A stretch of 64,000 nucleotides of DNA from Dyadobacter frigoris (GCF_005280585.1 NZ_SZVO01000007.1:124001-188000), one strand, 5' to 3'; positions 18,424 through 27,644 are shown, numbered from the stretch's first letter. Translations and numbers: made by a program. Notes: generated by a model from the letters alone, not told the origin.

Positions 18424-19308
18424 TTATAATACCTCAACATCAAACGATATAGGTGAATACGGATAAATGTAATAAACTCCAGAAGCCTGAAAACCACCTT
18501 TTCCATAACCCAATGCAGATGGGAAAATAATCGTTGCTTTTTCTCCTTTACGTAATTTGCGAATTGCACGATCAAAGCCAATAACAGGACCACTAGTTGT
18601 GCCTCCAGTGCCGGTTGTAAAAGGATATGTTTTATCCCCATTATCAAATATGGCACCCGTTAAAAGTCTTCCTTTATAGGCAATATTTACCGATTTGCCT
18701 ACGCCCAATGTATCGCCTGTTACAACATTATTTCTCACAATTACAAGATTGTCAGTAGATCTATCAGAAACTGTCAATTTATTCACCGCAATAAAATCAT
18801 CAATTTGCTGTACTTCCGAACGGCTGCTAACAACCTCAATATTCATTTTAATCACTGAATAGCCAGGAATATTGTCAGATGAATAAGATCCGTATGCAAG
18901 ATAAAAAGGCATGTACAAGGTTGCAGATTCTCCCACACGAAGGATATTAAGTGCACGTTCCATTCCTCCAAGTAAAAATCCCAGGTTATACGGACGTACA
19001 AAAGGAATTTTTGCCGTATTTACTGAAGACGCGACTAATCTTCCGTCCAAAGTATAACCATTAAAATTGAGGGTCAAACCCTCCTCAGCTTTAGGTTTTG
19101 CTCCGGTTGGATTTGCTTTTCTCAAAACGTAATACATACCCGAAGAATCCTTCGTAGCTGTAATGGAGCTATCCGCCAGATACTTTTCTATTGATTGCTG
19201 ATTTTCTATCGCCTTTGCTTCGTCGTCATATTCAATTCCTTTGTTACAGGATACCATTCCCACAAGCCCAGCCAACATCACGCCCAGTGTTAAAAATTTA
19301 CTCTTCAT
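18424..19308 (-). CDS. Tandem FKBP-type peptidyl-prolyl isomerase lipoprotein
   Basis: The 294-residue protein has a lipoprotein signal ending GMVSC. It holds two FKBP-like domains: one around residues 60-155 (GLTLNFNGYTLDGRLVASS, LLGGMERAL) and one around 185-294 (VNIAYKGRLLTGAIFDNGD, IGFDRAIRKLRKGEKATIIFPSALGYG). The second keeps more of the usual active-site aromatic positions. It should help fold proteins at the envelope. ATG 19308 is chosen; it has an AAAAGGA upstream and gives a proper lipoprotein signal, while the longer frame needs TTG. Confidence 0.85.
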   Translation of the reverse strand: MKSKFLTLGVMLAGLVGMVSCNKGIEYDDEAKAIENQQSIEKYLADSSITATKDSSGMYYVLRKANPTGAKPKAEEGLTLNFNGYTLDGRLVASSVNTAKIPFVRPYNLGFLLGGMERALNILRVGESATLYMPFYLAYGSYSSDNIPGYSVIKMNIEVVSSRSEVQQIDDFIAVNKLTVSDRSTDNLVIVRNNVVTGDTLGVGKSVNIAYKGRLLTGAIFDNGDKTYPFTTGTGGTTSGPVIGFDRAIRKLRKGEKATIIFPSALGYGKGGFQASGVYYIYPYSPISFDVEVL

Positions 19309-19417
19309 TTCGTTCCTTTTAATGTTTTTCAAGATAGGTTATTCATTGTTACTTTTCTACTCCTAATTGTTCAGACCTGATTGGCTGTGAAAAGGTTGGA
19401 ACACTTATTAAAATATT

Positions 19418-20062
19418 TTAAATTTTAAGCTTTTCGTAATACAAGCAAAATGAAGTAAGCGGGCAAATATTACATTTGGGAGTCCGGGCAAGACAAATGT
19501 AACGGCCGTGTAAAATAAGCCAGTGATGCGCTTTGGGAACCAGTTCTGTTGGAATATGGCGCATCAACCCTTTTTCAACGGCAAGAGGTGTGGTAGCCGT
19601 AGAAGGAACCAATCCCAGACGCCGGGAAACCCGAAAAACGTGTGTATCAACCGCCATTGCCGGCTGATTAAAAATTACAGAAGCAATAACATTTGCAGTC
19701 TTTCTCCCAACGCCGGGCAATTCCTGAAGTTCAGGAATTGATGCCGGAATTTCTGACCCGAATTTTTCGACAAGCATTCTCGCCATTCCGACCAAATGTT
19801 TGCTTTTGTTATTTGGATAAGAAACGGACCGGATATAAGTAAAAACCTCATCTGAATTTGAGGCAGCCAATGATTCAGGATCAGGAAAGCGGTCAAATAA
19901 AGCCGGAGTTACCTGATTGATACGCTTGTCTGTGCATTGGGCTGAAAGAATAACGGCAACCAGCAATTCATAAGGATTACCATAGTGCAGCTCGGTTTCA
20001 GGTTCGGGGAAATTTGTTGTAAAATATGCTAAAAATGATTGAAAGCGCTCTTTCCTATTCAT
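19418..20062 (-). CDS. nth: Endonuclease III, DNA glycosylase/AP lyase
   Basis: The 214-residue enzyme has the helix-hairpin-helix ELPGVGRKTANVI with the catalytic lysine, the AVDTHVFRVSRRLG stretch with the catalytic Asp, and a C-terminal iron-sulfur loop of four cysteines in a C-x6-C-x2-C-x5-C spacing. It removes oxidised pyrimidines and nicks the abasic site in base-excision repair. ATG 20062 gives the family-typical MNRKERFQ start. It follows the FKBP gene region in the same direction but with its own spacing. Confidence 0.93.
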   Translation of the reverse strand: MNRKERFQSFLAYFTTNFPEPETELHYGNPYELLVAVILSAQCTDKRINQVTPALFDRFPDPESLAASNSDEVFTYIRSVSYPNNKSKHLVGMARMLVEKFGSEIPASIPELQELPGVGRKTANVIASVIFNQPAMAVDTHVFRVSRRLGLVPSTATTPLAVEKGLMRHIPTELVPKAHHWLILHGRYICLARTPKCNICPLTSFCLYYEKLKI

Positions 20063-20238
20063 AAACCTGAACAAACATGATGATAATTATCTATTACGAC
20101 AGAAATAATCCGGCCGTCGACAAAACTAATTATTAAAGACTCAATGCCATACTATTTAAAATATGGGATAACAAAATTCAACTGGGAATTTGAAAGGAAT
20201 TTAACTGATGAAGCCGGCAAACTAAAATATAAGAATTA

Positions 20239-20307
20239 CCGTTTTCTCTTTCAATAGAGAAAACGGAATTATATGACTGTCTGATAATATTATCAAACAG
20301 TCATATA
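20239..20307. repeat. Two adjacent perfect inverted repeats
   Basis: The first (20239-20266) pairs CCGTTTTCTCT with AGAGAAAACGG around a short loop. The second (20270-20307) pairs TATATGACTGT with ACAGTCATATA, apart from a partly self-complementary AT-rich middle. They lie between the ends of the small acidic protein gene and nth, both on the minus strand. They could end the sigma-factor transcript, but no long T tract follows. Confidence 0.6.
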
Positions 20308-20331
20308 AACAAAAACAATCTATTGAACTTT

Positions 20332-20580
20332 CTAACAAGAAAGGGCAGTAGATTGTTTGACTGTTTGTTGCCGTGAATAATGAATAATTTTCTGGACAGA
20401 ACGATCCGATGGAATTCGGATAATTTTGTTCATCTGCTCCTTTATTTCCAAAGAATCCAGATAAAAGTTCATTAAGTCATCGTCGAGCGCAAGAGCCTCA
20501 ACGATCTGGTCATTTTCATTTTGAGTTGTTTCGGCATATAAATACCTAATAACATCATCGTAGGTAAAAGTTTTTGTCAT
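20332..20580 (-). CDS. Small acidic protein coupled to the ECF sigma factor
   Basis: The 82-residue protein is soluble with an acidic middle (ETTQNENDQIVEALALDDD) and a basic end. I do not recognise a named family. Its first 26 bases overlap the end of the sigma-factor gene in another frame, so translation is probably coupled. It has the size and start (a short helix followed by YLYAE-like text) of small proteins that often follow ECF sigma genes in Bacteroidota. It lacks the zinc-finger anti-sigma motif and any membrane segment. An anti-sigma role is a guess. Confidence 0.6.
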   Translation of the reverse strand: MTKTFTYDDVIRYLYAETTQNENDQIVEALALDDDLMNFYLDSLEIKEQMNKIIRIPSDRSVQKIIHYSRQQTVKQSTALSC

Positions 20581-21154
20581 ATTGCGGGGTACGTTGGCTG
20601 AATTGCTTGCGCAAATTTATCAACGCGTAACGCATCCTTCCCAATGCCGTATTAATACTCACACCTGTGGCATCAGCAATTTCCTGAAAACTCATGTCCT
20701 CATAATGGCGCATGATCAGAACCTGCTTTTGTACATCCGGCAGTCGTTGGATCATCTCCCTCAACTGCTCGTGCGTCTCTTGCCGAATCTGGATTGACTC
20801 AACGGAATCCTCCGCGAAATCCAGTGTATTAAATACGCTGCTTCCATCTTCGAACACTACATTGGGGTAGCGTTTATCGCGTCTGAAATAATCAATGGCT
20901 AGGTTGTGTGCGATCCGTATAATCCATGGCAAAAATTTACCTTCGTCGTTATATCTGCCTGACTTAATTGTGTCAACTGCCTTTATAAATGTGTCCTGTA
21001 ATAAATCCTCGGCTACATATTGGTCCTTGACAATCAGGTAAATAGTCGTATAAATTCTTGACTTATGGCGCTGAACAAGCTTTTCAAAAGCTTTCTCATT
21101 ACCACGAATATACAATGTTACCAACTCACTGTCGCTAACTTGGACTTTCTCCAT
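20555..21154 (-). CDS. ECF-type RNA polymerase sigma factor
   Basis: The 199-residue protein has sigma region 2 (FEKLVQRHKSRIYTTIYLIV, AEDLLQDTFIKA, WIIRIAHNLAIDYFRR) and region 4 (LPDVQKQVLIMRHYEDMSFQEIADATGVSINTALGRMRYAL). It would direct RNA polymerase to a limited regulon, often for envelope or stress responses. No membrane anti-sigma factor is adjacent; only the small overlapping acidic protein follows. ATG 21154 is a clear start. Confidence 0.88.
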   Translation of the reverse strand: MEKVQVSDSELVTLYIRGNEKAFEKLVQRHKSRIYTTIYLIVKDQYVAEDLLQDTFIKAVDTIKSGRYNDEGKFLPWIIRIAHNLAIDYFRRDKRYPNVVFEDGSSVFNTLDFAEDSVESIQIRQETHEQLREMIQRLPDVQKQVLIMRHYEDMSFQEIADATGVSINTALGRMRYALINLRKQFSQRTPQYDKNFYLR

Positions 21155-21532
21155 TTTACTATTCGATTTAGTTAACGTAGAGCAGTTCGTCTATATTGTT
21201 TCTCCTTTCTTTAGTAAGTGTGAAAATGATGTGATATTGGTACTTTTCGAATTATATTAATCAAAGAAATGGATTTGGCAATTGATTTGCAAATGTTTGC
21301 ACTCCTTTTTTTTCTAATTTAATTCTAATTAACACATATTAACAAGTAAATAACACAAGTGCCCGTTTTTACCACAATTTACTTACGTCTATACCTATTG
21401 GCGCAAATAATAGAACTTATCAAATAATATACGATGAATTATAGGACTTTGGATCGAATTGAGAATAATTCAATTAAAATTTCCAGACAAAACTTTAATG
21501 TTTTATTTGAAAACAAACAATAATTTTAGGGT
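21155..21532. other. AT-rich intergenic region between divergent sigma and nucleotidase genes
   Basis: These 378 bases hold no reading frame I would support. They must contain both divergent promoters. The TAATTTTA just before the nucleotidase gene is one base off the -7 consensus but sits too close to the start to be sure. Confidence 0.5.
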
Positions 21533-22228
21533 ATGAAATACAAGCATCTTTTTTTTGACCTCGACCACACTTTATGGGATTTTGAAAAGAATTCTTCTGA
21601 ATCACTTGAAGATATTTATTATAATTCTGACCTGAAACAGCATGGCGTTTCTTCCATTGAGCACTTTATTCAGTCATTTTTAAGAATAAATACTGCACTT
21701 TGGGATGCTTTTGACAGAGGAACTTTGCACCATGCCTATATACGTGAAAATCGTTTTAAAATGGTTTTTGATGAACTGGGGGTTGCTTGTCCGTCAAATC
21801 ATGTAGAAATCGGTGAGATTTATCTTAATACACTTCCTCAAAAAAAACATTTGCTTGAAGGTGCGCTTGATATTCTTAATTACGTTACCGACAAAGGTTA
21901 TGCCGTTCATATTGTAACGAATGGATTTAATGATATTCAGGCAAAAAAGATTTCCAGCTCGGGTATTTCTCACTTTTTCAAAAACGTAATAACTTTTGAA
22001 AATGCCTGTGCAAAGAAGCCCGATCCAAAGATTTTCGCCTACGCATTGGAAATGGCTAACGCCTTGCCGGAAGAAAGTATTATGATAGGAGACAACTGGA
22101 TTGCCGATGTTATGGGCGCAAAACAATTTGGCCTGGATACAGTTTATCTAAATCCTGCCGGACTTTCTTTCGATGAATCGCCAACATACGACATACGCCG
22201 TCTTGAAGAATTAAAGTTGATTTTTTAA
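21533..22228 (+). CDS. YjjG-family noncanonical pyrimidine nucleotidase (HAD)
   Basis: The 231-residue HAD phosphatase has motif I FFDLDHTLWDF (nucleophile Asp and acid Asp), motif II IVTNG, and motif III/IV around KKPDPKIF and MIGDNWIADVMGAKQFG. YjjG-type enzymes strip phosphate from odd pyrimidine nucleotides to keep them out of DNA. The gene stands alone on the plus strand and is convergent with the protease gene. Confidence 0.88.
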   Translation: MKYKHLFFDLDHTLWDFEKNSSESLEDIYYNSDLKQHGVSSIEHFIQSFLRINTALWDAFDRGTLHHAYIRENRFKMVFDELGVACPSNHVEIGEIYLNTLPQKKHLLEGALDILNYVTDKGYAVHIVTNGFNDIQAKKISSSGISHFFKNVITFENACAKKPDPKIFAYALEMANALPEESIMIGDNWIADVMGAKQFGLDTVYLNPAGLSFDESPTYDIRRLEELKLIF

Positions 22229-22243
22229 TTGATAGAAGACAAA

Positions 22244-22277
22244 AAGTAATTTACTGACTTGTATCTATAAATTACTT
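22244..22277. terminator. AT-rich hairpin between convergent genes
   Basis: AAGTAATTTA pairs perfectly with TAAATTACTT across a 14-base loop. The right arm includes the protease stop codon. It is a possible weak terminator for both genes. Confidence 0.4.
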
Positions 22278-23168
22278 CACCTCATCTGCCTCAAAAAATG
22301 ATATCTTCAGTTCGCGAAGATAATTTTTGATCACATCCACATGAACACATTGACCAACGTTAAGAAAAGGAAAATTTGAGACCCGTTTTCTTTGCCCGTC
22401 AGTGATTACTTCGCGGTTTACCTGATCAAATCCCAAATGCAGATGTCTGGTCGCGCTCTGCATGCCATAAATTACGCCATTAGGATCAAACAGAGGGCCG
22501 CCACTCTGTCCGCGAAGTCCTGGAGTGCTCATTTCTATTCCTACAATATTATTACTTTCTCCTATATGCCTGGTTATAATCCCGTCAATAGGGAAACTGG
22601 GCGTATTAACACGTCCTTCTTTAATCCATTCAATATCGTTTGTACTTTTATTCAGCTGATAATTTGTAAATTCAGGGAAAGGATAGCCTAGCCGGCAAAG
22701 ATATTTTCCTTGCTTTACATCTCTGGTATCTTTCAAAAACGTGGCATGCCCCTGATAGAATTTGGTATCATAATCCCTGAACTGAATTACGGCAAGATCT
22801 TGTGTCGGATGCAGATTAATAGTTAAGCTTTTGTAAGCATTAACACAATTGATAAAATTGGAAAGAATCCTGATGGGCGTTTCAGAATTGATTTTATACT
22901 TACCTTCCAGAAATTGTTTTTGGGTATCAAAACCCGGATCACGCTCGAATCTCCTCAGCTCGCCTTTGAATTTAAGGTAGTTTTCGTAAATCTGATTGGC
23001 ATAAAGGATTTGTCTGGCGATATGCCGGCATGTGATAGCAAAACCATCTTCATTGATAAAAAACAAAGTTCCGGTTCCGGGGATGATATCACTGCCTCCG
23101 TAATAACGCGCTATAAAATGAATAGGACGGGTGAACTGGTCGACCCTTTCAATGGCTTCAACAAACAT
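22272..23168 (-). CDS. Trypsin-like serine protease without an export signal
   Basis: The 298-residue protein has a chymotrypsin-fold layout: GTGTLFFINEDGFAITCRHIA (catalytic His), TQDLAVIQFRD (Asp) and GLRGQSGGPLF (Ser). The triad is complete. It begins MFVEAIERVDQF and has no signal peptide or membrane segment, unlike DegP/HtrA enzymes, and it lacks PDZ domains. It is the last gene of a tight minus-strand run after DUF2911 (28 bp gap). The target is unknown. Confidence 0.8.
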   Translation of the reverse strand: MFVEAIERVDQFTRPIHFIARYYGGSDIIPGTGTLFFINEDGFAITCRHIARQILYANQIYENYLKFKGELRRFERDPGFDTQKQFLEGKYKINSETPIRILSNFINCVNAYKSLTINLHPTQDLAVIQFRDYDTKFYQGHATFLKDTRDVKQGKYLCRLGYPFPEFTNYQLNKSTNDIEWIKEGRVNTPSFPIDGIITRHIGESNNIVGIEMSTPGLRGQSGGPLFDPNGVIYGMQSATRHLHLGFDQVNREVITDGQRKRVSNFPFLNVGQCVHVDVIKNYLRELKISFFEADEVK

Positions 23169-23196
23169 AATAATAAGGGAGGGGAGGTTAGGAAAT

Positions 23197-23739
23197 TTAC
23201 TGAAGTTGGATTGGAATAATGGCTTCCGTTTGATCCCAGCTTAAAATCATGTTTATGCCCGAAGGCTGCTCTTCAAAGTAAATTTTAAATAATTCTTCGA
23301 CTTTTCGGTTAATTCTGATTGGAACATCTGCTTTCAGGAAATCTTGTCCATCATTATAATCTGTGCCCCACTGGCTCGTTTCCCTGTTCAGAATAACTTT
23401 CCATTCAGATTGACCAGGAATCGTCCAGATTGAATATGTTCCGGACTTCACAGGTTTTCCGGCAAACACAATTCCCTCACCGATTTTAATTAATGTAGCT
23501 TCATTTGCTCCTGTTCTCCATACTTTGCCATACGGCACCACCGCCTTGTCCTGTTCCCTGCCAAAAATAAACCTTTTTTTCTTTGATGGCCGACTATAAT
23601 TTACATCAATATCAATTCCTTTTTGATGAAATTCTGCAAGAGCAGCGGGACTGGATGATTTGGTGTATTTTCTAAAACTAAAAAAGCCGATGGTTAAAAG
23701 AACAAGAATTATGGAAAAGATCAGGAGAGGTTTTTTCAT
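23197..23739 (-). CDS. DUF2911 family membrane-anchored protein
   Basis: The 180-residue protein has an N-terminal membrane segment (LLIFSIILVLLTIGFFSF) and a DUF2911 domain with IDVNYSRPSKKKRFIFG, VWRTGANEATLIKI and SGTYSIWTIPGQSEWKVILN. The family is common in Bacteroidota and probably faces the periplasm; its function is unknown. ATG 23739 lies 5 bp after the stop of the preceding outer-membrane gene, so both are in one operon. The longer frame would need TTG. Confidence 0.82.
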   Translation of the reverse strand: MKKPLLIFSIILVLLTIGFFSFRKYTKSSSPAALAEFHQKGIDIDVNYSRPSKKKRFIFGREQDKAVVPYGKVWRTGANEATLIKIGEGIVFAGKPVKSGTYSIWTIPGQSEWKVILNRETSQWGTDYNDGQDFLKADVPIRINRKVEELFKIYFEEQPSGINMILSWDQTEAIIPIQLQ

Positions 23740-23744
23740 AGGAG

Positions 23745-24434
23745 TCAGGGGCAAACAATTCGGTAAAAGGTGTAGCTGACAGACAGCCGGATATAGTAAT
23801 AAGTATCTTTTCTGGATGGATCTCCCTGCTGAAGCTTGTCATTATTTTTTGCATCTCCGCCAAGATTATCAATGTAATCACTAAAAGTTTTCCGGGTACC
23901 ATATTCCAGACCAATATTCCACGGCCTTTTTATTTGATATTTTATTCCGACACCATACGGAATGACAAACGTGTTGGTTTTATAATTGTCGGTAACAACG
24001 TCAGGTTTGAATTTAGAATATCCGATCCCGCCAAAAACATACGGTGTCCAGTTCACAGCATATCGTTTTTCCTGATAATCAAGAAAGTTATATTCTGCTA
24101 CTGTGCTGATCTCTGTTATTCTGGACCGAAAAGATAAGTTTCTGGCTTTTTGAAAAGGATCTTTGCTGTATTGATCCGAAGCACCAACCAGTCCTGCCGC
24201 AACTTCTGCTCTAAGCGACAACGCCTGATTGGGATTGTACCTGAAAAATAAACTTCCACCCGGTTTTACAAACCGGAATTTGAATGATGGTGAAATATCA
24301 CCTTTATAATTAAAAGCGCCTAAACCACCACCTACTTCAATTTTTTGGGCTTTGGCTTCAAGTACAATCCCCGGTAAAACCGAACTGGTTAGTACAAGAA
24401 GGTTCAGCAAAAATCTTACACGCAACTGTTTCAA
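23745..24434 (-). CDS. Outer-membrane beta-barrel protein, DUF6089-like
   Basis: The 229-residue protein has a signal peptide ending LEAKAQ and a small barrel with alternating strands ending in the aromatic SVSYTFYRIVCP. The GGLGAFNYKGDISP and YGTRKTFSDYIDNLGGD segments match those in the neighbouring DUF6089 protein, so the two look like diverged duplicates. The only in-frame start is TTG 24434, because a TAA lies just upstream and no ATG is near. Spacing to both neighbours is very short (20 and 5 bp). Confidence 0.78.
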   Translation of the reverse strand: MKQLRVRFLLNLLVLTSSVLPGIVLEAKAQKIEVGGGLGAFNYKGDISPSFKFRFVKPGGSLFFRYNPNQALSLRAEVAAGLVGASDQYSKDPFQKARNLSFRSRITEISTVAEYNFLDYQEKRYAVNWTPYVFGGIGYSKFKPDVVTDNYKTNTFVIPYGVGIKYQIKRPWNIGLEYGTRKTFSDYIDNLGGDAKNNDKLQQGDPSRKDTYYYIRLSVSYTFYRIVCP

Positions 24435-24454
24435 GGTATTTTATATTGATCTGT

Positions 24455-25462
24455 TTATTTCAACGGAGGGCACTTGATCTGTGTAGGAAGCACATAATTG
24501 ATATGAATAGTTCCTATCAGATAATTGTCTTTAAGCGATGGACTGTTTCCTCGTGAAGTATTCACAGAACCATAGTTATTATCTTTTAAAACCTGGAAAG
24601 GATCTGCATCCCCAGAATTATAAATTGCCTGCGTATATTTGGTCAACCCATCCGTTCTGTCATGACCTTTTCGAACTGTATATCTTTCGCCCGACCGGTT
24701 AGCCATTTTCAAAGCCAATGGATTATCTGCAAAAACCGCTGGATCCGCATAATTCCCTGCAACATCATCCAGATAGTCTGTAAATGTTTTTCTAAAACCC
24801 AATTCGGCACTGATATCAAACCTGTCATTAATTTTATATCTGACACCAATCCCAACGGGTATGGCAAACTGGATAAGCGAATAAGGCTTGGCATAACCCG
24901 GACGCCCTTGTCCCTCGGTACCAAGAGATTGAAGTTTAATCCAATTACCCCCAAGCGTGTCTAAGGCCTTCGGATTGTGCGCAACAACCGCGATTCCCCC
25001 AAATAAATAGGCACTGAATTGTGGCCTGCGATCATAACTTCTATTATCCGGAGTTAGCTTAAAAATACCAACCACGGCAAATTCTTTCAAATCATTGCGA
25101 AAACTTAGATTACGTGGAAACCGCAGATTCGTCGGATCGTTTTTATTCATTTTATAATCTTCCCCAACAATCCTGGCATAGGTAAATGAAGCCCTAGCAG
25201 CCAATCTTGGTGTAAAATGTCTCGTATAATTTCCTGATACATTCCATCGCATCATACCAAAGGTTGACCTCAATGGTGTAGTGTAGGAAGCCATATCTCC
25301 ATAATAATTTGAGGTTCCAACCCCAAATCCCACGGTCGAATAAGGAATAAAAGTACCACGTCTTACCTGTGCCTCAGCGTTGTAAGTAACAACCAATAAT
25401 CCAAGCACTAAAAAAAATAACAGCCTTTTGCTTATCGGTCTCATTTTAAAAGTTTTAACCAT
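24455..25462 (-). CDS. DUF6089 family outer-membrane protein
   Basis: The 335-residue protein has a signal peptide ending NAEAQ, then a DUF6089-type barrel: VGFGVGTSNYYGDM, ELGFRKTFTDYLDDVAGNY and a closing INYVLPTQIKCPP. The shared FRKTFTDYLDD-like motif links it to the next gene. It is the first gene of a four-gene run (this gene, a second barrel, DUF2911, protease). ATG 25462 is used; ATG 25444 would give an equally good signal peptide. Confidence 0.82.
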   Translation of the reverse strand: MVKTFKMRPISKRLLFFLVLGLLVVTYNAEAQVRRGTFIPYSTVGFGVGTSNYYGDMASYTTPLRSTFGMMRWNVSGNYTRHFTPRLAARASFTYARIVGEDYKMNKNDPTNLRFPRNLSFRNDLKEFAVVGIFKLTPDNRSYDRRPQFSAYLFGGIAVVAHNPKALDTLGGNWIKLQSLGTEGQGRPGYAKPYSLIQFAIPVGIGVRYKINDRFDISAELGFRKTFTDYLDDVAGNYADPAVFADNPLALKMANRSGERYTVRKGHDRTDGLTKYTQAIYNSGDADPFQVLKDNNYGSVNTSRGNSPSLKDNYLIGTIHINYVLPTQIKCPPLK

Positions 25463-25710
25463 TTTAGATCAATTTTTTGCAAAAATAGAACAGTTGTCGG
25501 TTTTCCTAAGGATATATCTCCTTTTCAACGTATTTCTCTAAATTTTATTTGTAAGGCAAGTATAATTTAAATTAGCCCCAAGTTGTTTCACCTGAATAGA
25601 GTACAGCTCAAAGTCATAAAAGTAACTTTGAATACCATTTATATTATGTTCTTTCTCAATCAGAAACTGTAAATTTACTATTATTGTATAATTGAAATAA
25701 GATCTTCGCG

Positions 25711-26337
25711 ATGATTACCAGTAAAAACCTGAGGTTCTCCTACTCACCACAAAAGCAATTCAGTTTTCCCGATATAGCTTGCAACGACAAGGAAGCTTTG
25801 CTTATCCTTGGACAATCCGGCAGAGGAAAAACGACTTTTTTACATTTGCTTGCACTTCTATTGCAACCGGACGCAGGCAATATACAGATATCCGGTCACA
25901 CATTGTCCGGCTTATCCTCAACCGAAAGAACGAATATCAGGGCGAAAAGTTTGGGAATAATTTATCAGCGCGCACATTTTGTTAGTGCCTTATCGGTGAT
26001 AGATAATATTCTGCTTTCCAATTATCTCGCAGGGAATAAACAGGATAAGGAAAAAGCGTCTTATCTGGCTGAACAACTGGGCTTTGCGGATCATCTCAAC
26101 AAAAAAACTACGCAATTAAGCCAGGGTGAACAACAACGTGTGAGTATTGCCAGAGCCTTAATGAACAATCCAAATGTAATCCTGGCTGACGAACCGACGT
26201 CCAATCTTGATGATAACAATTGTCAGAAAGTGATAGAACTTCTTAAAAAACAATCTTCATTGATCGGAGCAAGCCTGGTGGTGGTAACGCACGATCAGCG
26301 GCTCAAAGATGAGTTTCCTAATCAGGTTTTTTTGTAG
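25711..26337 (+). CDS. ABC transporter ATP-binding protein, LolD/MacB type
   Basis: The 208-residue ATPase has Walker A GQSGRGKTT, signature LSQGEQQRVSIARAL, Walker B VILADEPTSNLDD and a switch His in VVTHD. It belongs to the LolD/FtsE-like class that works with four-helix MacB/FtsX permeases moving molecules out of or across the inner membrane rather than through a classic channel. The permease gene follows 68 bp downstream and an exported CxxC protein follows that. The cargo is not shown by the sequence. Confidence 0.9.
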   Translation: MITSKNLRFSYSPQKQFSFPDIACNDKEALLILGQSGRGKTTFLHLLALLLQPDAGNIQISGHTLSGLSSTERTNIRAKSLGIIYQRAHFVSALSVIDNILLSNYLAGNKQDKEKASYLAEQLGFADHLNKKTTQLSQGEQQRVSIARALMNNPNVILADEPTSNLDDNNCQKVIELLKKQSSLIGASLVVVTHDQRLKDEFPNQVFL

Positions 26338-26405
26338 TTCAAATCCTCAATGACCTCGTGAGTTTGCAGTAATTGTAAACTTTAACTTATAGAAATACGA
26401 TCAGA

Positions 26406-27644
26406 ATGAATCTCTTCAAAATAAGTGTTGCCAATCTTAAAGAAAAAAAGTTAAACAGCTTTTTAAGTGCGCTGCTGCTTACGCTGGGCATTGGAATGAT
26501 TTCGTTATTACTGCTTTTGAACAAACAGCTCGACGAACAATTCAGAAGAAATATCAGAGGTATTGACATGGTAGTTGGGGCCAAAGGAAGTCCTTTGCAG
26601 CTTATACTTTCAAGCATTTATCAGATTGACTCTCCAACCGGCAACATTCCGTTAAGCGAAGTTAACGCGCTAAAAAGAAATCCGTTTATTAAAACCATCA
26701 TTCCATTATCGATGGGGGATAATTATCATGGATTCAGGATTGTAGGCACAACGTCTAAATATGTCGAACATTTTCAGGCAAAAATAAAGGAAGGGGCCTT
26801 GTTTTCTAAGCCAATGGAGGTGACCTTGGGTAGCAAAGTTGCGAAAAACTCTGAACTCAAAATCGGCGATACTTTTGCCAGCTCGCATGGTCTGGATTCT
26901 GATGGCGATGCACATAATGACAAAAAATATAAAGTTACAGGCATTTTTGAACCAACCGGTTCTGTGGTTGACCAACTGGTTTTGACAAATCTTGAAAGCG
27001 TTTGGGAAATCCATGAACATGCAGAAACTCCTGCTGCGGAAATCAAGGAAAACGATCCAGCGCATGAAGAAGAAATGGGAGACGCGCATCACGAAGCAGA
27101 AAAACAGATCACAAGCGCATTAATCCAGTTCCGTAATCCGATGGGACTAATCACCATTCCACGTCAGATCAATCAAAATACTTCGATGCAGGCAGCTTTG
27201 CCAAGTATCGAGATTAACAGATTATTTTCACTTTTGGGAGTTGGGATTGAAACATTGAGAGCTTTGGCACTCGTTATCATTGTCATAGCCGGTGTTAGTG
27301 TTTTCATTTCTCTTTACAATTCACTTAAAGAACGAAAATACGAAATGGCGTTGATGCTCTCTATGGGTGCAACACGAACAAAATTATTTTTTATGCTTTT
27401 GCTGGAAGGTTTGATTTTAGCGATTACCGGATATCTCTCCGGAATTATGCTGAGCCGAATTGGTTTGTGGCTTTTTAGCAGAGCTGCAGAACAGGATTTC
27501 CATTATTCAATTCGGGAATTTAATCTGCTGCCGGAAGAACTTTATTTATTAGCGGGAGCACTTATTCTTGGATTGCTGGCGGCGGCATTACCTTCGCTAG
27601 GCATTTACCGGTTGAATATCTCCCGGACACTGGCAGAGGAATGA
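26406..27644 (+). CDS. MacB/FtsX-type ABC permease with a His-rich periplasmic loop
   Basis: The 412-residue permease has four expected membrane segments: one near the N-terminus (LSALLLTLGIGMISLLLLL) and three after about residue 280 (ALALVIIVIAGVSVFISLY, LILAITGYLSGIM, LYLLAGALILGLLAAALP). A large periplasmic domain lies between. That domain holds an acidic, histidine-rich stretch (about residues 200-235; HEHAETPAAE, DPAHEEEMGDAHHEAEK) that could bind metal. Together with the ATPase and the downstream exported protein it may handle metal ions or a metal-linked substrate; this is inference. Confidence 0.87.
   Translation: MNLFKISVANLKEKKLNSFLSALLLTLGIGMISLLLLLNKQLDEQFRRNIRGIDMVVGAKGSPLQLILSSIYQIDSPTGNIPLSEVNALKRNPFIKTIIPLSMGDNYHGFRIVGTTSKYVEHFQAKIKEGALFSKPMEVTLGSKVAKNSELKIGDTFASSHGLDSDGDAHNDKKYKVTGIFEPTGSVVDQLVLTNLESVWEIHEHAETPAAEIKENDPAHEEEMGDAHHEAEKQITSALIQFRNPMGLITIPRQINQNTSMQAALPSIEINRLFSLLGVGIETLRALALVIIVIAGVSVFISLYNSLKERKYEMALMLSMGATRTKLFFMLLLEGLILAITGYLSGIMLSRIGLWLFSRAAEQDFHYSIREFNLLPEELYLLAGALILGLLAAALPSLGIYRLNISRTLAEE

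Noticed and set aside
20239..20307. CRISPR-like repeat array
   Set aside because: There are only two different hairpins, with no repeated unit and spacer pattern.
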